Shown piece after piece: positions 29,063 through 29,947 of a stretch of DNA of 29,947 nucleotides. The stretch comes from an uncultured Collinsella sp. GTDB lineage: Bacteria > Actinomycetota > Coriobacteriia > Coriobacteriales > Coriobacteriaceae. The stretch is from assembly GCA_902496455.1 (NCBI GenBank), contig CABVAY010000026.1, forward strand, positions 1 through 29,947. Reading direction: 5' to 3'. Position 1 is the first letter of the stretch; every line of letters begins with the position of its first letter. A program made the translations under genes and the position numbers. The notes under the pieces are model-generated. The model was given only the letters and a program-made list of their open reading frames with translations. It made no database searches and had not been told where the DNA came from.

Positions 29063-29767
29063 TCAGTCTTCGATTTCAGGGTTCAGAAAGTCGATGTCTT
29101 CGTCCTCGGGATGCGTGAGAGCCTGTTTAATGGCCATTCCGCCCTTAATGGAGTAGATGACAGCCGTGAGCATGGAGAAGATCACGCCGCCGTACACAAA
29201 GAAGATGCCGAGGGGCACCGAGCTTCCGTTGAGGCCCGGGAAGGCCGTAAGGGATGAAGGTAAAAGATGCAGGCCGTCAATAACGGGGAAACCGAGCAGC
29301 ATGAGCGAGAATCCGGTCATGAGCAGCGCTGTGGCAATCTTTCCGGGGAAGACGACATCGATGGGGCGACGATGATAATGACGCACGATAAGCGTTCCGA
29401 TGCCTAGATAGATGTCGCGGCCAATAATGAGCACGCAGACCCAGATGGGTAGCTCTCCGCGGACCACCAGGCCAAGTACGCCGGTGAACAGCAGCGCACG
29501 GTCGCAGATGGGATCCATGACCTTGCCGAGCCATGAGACCGTCTTAGTCATGCGGGCGATCTGGCCGTCCATCCAGTCGGTGGAGGCGGCAACGGCGTAG
29601 ATAACAATGGCGATGACGCGGTTGTTGTCCGTCACAAACAGGTATAGAAATACCAGGGTGAGGATCAGGCGCGTAAAGGTGATGAAATTGGAGATCGTAA
29701 AGATCTTATTCGACGGGTAATCGGAAGTGCCGATAAGCTCCTTTTTGATCTTCTTTTTGATGCCCAC
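29063..29767 (-). CDS. CDP-alcohol phosphatidyltransferase (second PgsA-like enzyme)
   Basis: A 234-residue membrane enzyme with the complete CDP-alcohol phosphatidyltransferase motif in DWMDGQIARMTKTVSWLGK followed by VMDPICDRALL. Four to six hydrophobic helices surround it. The start is taken as GTG at 29767, with GGGGGAG upstream; the open frame continues to 29857, but that stretch crosses a good promoter. The N-terminus is basic (GIKKKIKKEL). It may make phosphatidylglycerophosphate, cardiolipin or phosphatidylinositol phosphate; the substrate is not evident. A pgsA-like gene also lies near garA (pgsA2 region) in mycobacteria. Confidence 0.85.
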   Translation of the reverse strand: MGIKKKIKKELIGTSDYPSNKIFTISNFITFTRLILTLVFLYLFVTDNNRVIAIVIYAVAASTDWMDGQIARMTKTVSWLGKVMDPICDRALLFTGVLGLVVRGELPIWVCVLIIGRDIYLGIGTLIVRHYHRRPIDVVFPGKIATALLMTGFSLMLLGFPVIDGLHLLPSSLTAFPGLNGSSVPLGIFFVYGGVIFSMLTAVIYSIKGGMAIKQALTHPEDEDIDFLNPEIED

Positions 29768-29803
29768 AGGACTCCCCCGCTGGTTAACGACAAAACTTTC
29801 GAT

Positions 29804-29832
29804 ACTATACCCGTTCCGGCGATGTCTATCCA
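29804..29832 (-). promoter_or_regulatory. promoter of the second phosphatidyltransferase gene
   Basis: On the minus strand TGGATA (29832-29827) and TATAGT (29809-29804) are separated by 17 bases. The predicted start near 29797 supports the GTG start at 29767 rather than the upstream ATG. It would head the run phosphatidyltransferase–FHA–MerR–apt–NlpC/P60. Confidence 0.62.
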
Positions 29833-29947
29833 GCGTAAGCATAGAGAGTCCAGACATGTGGAGGGCGCTTTTAGGCGGCGGGGATTTCGCATGGCTCTGT
29901 TAGACCAGGATTGACATACATGTGTCCCCACGGTGCCATATCGTTGA

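Noticed and set aside
29768..29857. Extended start for the second phosphatidyltransferase
   Set aside because: The stretch contains a good promoter and no ribosome site; the GTG at 29767 has GGGGGAG.
29858..29947. Possible plus-strand promoter leading out of the window (TTGACA at 29911)
   Set aside because: The -10 at proper spacing is poor and the downstream sequence is cut off.

Overview
The window is high-GC, gene-dense bacterial chromosome. It fits a Coriobacteriia-type actinobacterium (Collinsella-like). The assignment rests on four things: strong C/G third-position preference, the FHA (GarA/OdhI-like)–MerR (FtsR-like) pair typical of Actinomycetota, the lexA–LysM–nrdR arrangement also seen in mycobacteria and corynebacteria, and a Firmicutes-like rnj–ftsK–rodZ–pgsA–pncC–recA–rny–spoVS–miaB order. 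Taxonomy is an inference; no rRNA is present. Most genes are core housekeeping genes.

Layout. 1-269: non-coding leader with weak hairpins. 270-9334 (+): RNase J, FtsK, a RodZ-like HTH membrane protein, YajQ, RimO, PgsA and PncC/CinA-C, tightly packed and closed by a hairpin. 9335-9591: recA control region with a helically phased TTTGG array, a TTGACC/TATTAT promoter and a perfect SOS box. 9592-11444: recA-recX. 11445-11701: rny control region with a promoter and a structured leader of about 160 nt. 11702-18374 (+): RNase Y, an orphan GHKL ATPase, SpoVS, MiaB, MiaA and HflX. 18359-19707 (-): lexA and a coupled membrane acyltransferase, convergent with and overlapping hflX. 19708-19867: divergent SOS control region with three LexA boxes at exactly 28-bp intervals. 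19868-21263 (+): LysM membrane protein (probable SOS division inhibitor), NrdR and dUTPase.

21264-21722 is the most unusual stretch. It is a non-coding gap between convergent dut and a glycosyltransferase gene. It holds two copies, in opposite orientation, of a hairpin element of about 104-108 bp. The loop and inner stem are conserved, but the 28-bp outer arms differ completely between copies while each remains perfectly self-complementary. A third, unrelated hairpin with a 21-bp stem lies between them.

21723-29767: a minus-strand glycolipid-type glycosyltransferase, plus-strand trxB and a DUF1836 regulator, then minus-strand degV, a coiled-coil NlpC/P60 hydrolase, apt, a MerR regulator, an FHA protein and a second CDP-alcohol phosphatidyltransferase. 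A 24-bp operator-like sequence (21/24 identical) occurs upstream of both the DUF1836 gene and degV, which suggests one regulator for both.

How the genes work together. The SOS genes (recA, recX, lexA, LysM inhibitor, perhaps nrdR-dut) link DNA damage to repair, division arrest and nucleotide pools. RNase J and RNase Y supply mRNA decay. RimO, MiaB and MiaA modify ribosomal protein and tRNA. FtsK, the RodZ-like protein, the LysM protein, the NlpC/P60 hydrolase and the FtsR-like regulator concern division and envelope. The two phosphatidyltransferases, the glycosyltransferase and DegV concern membrane lipids.
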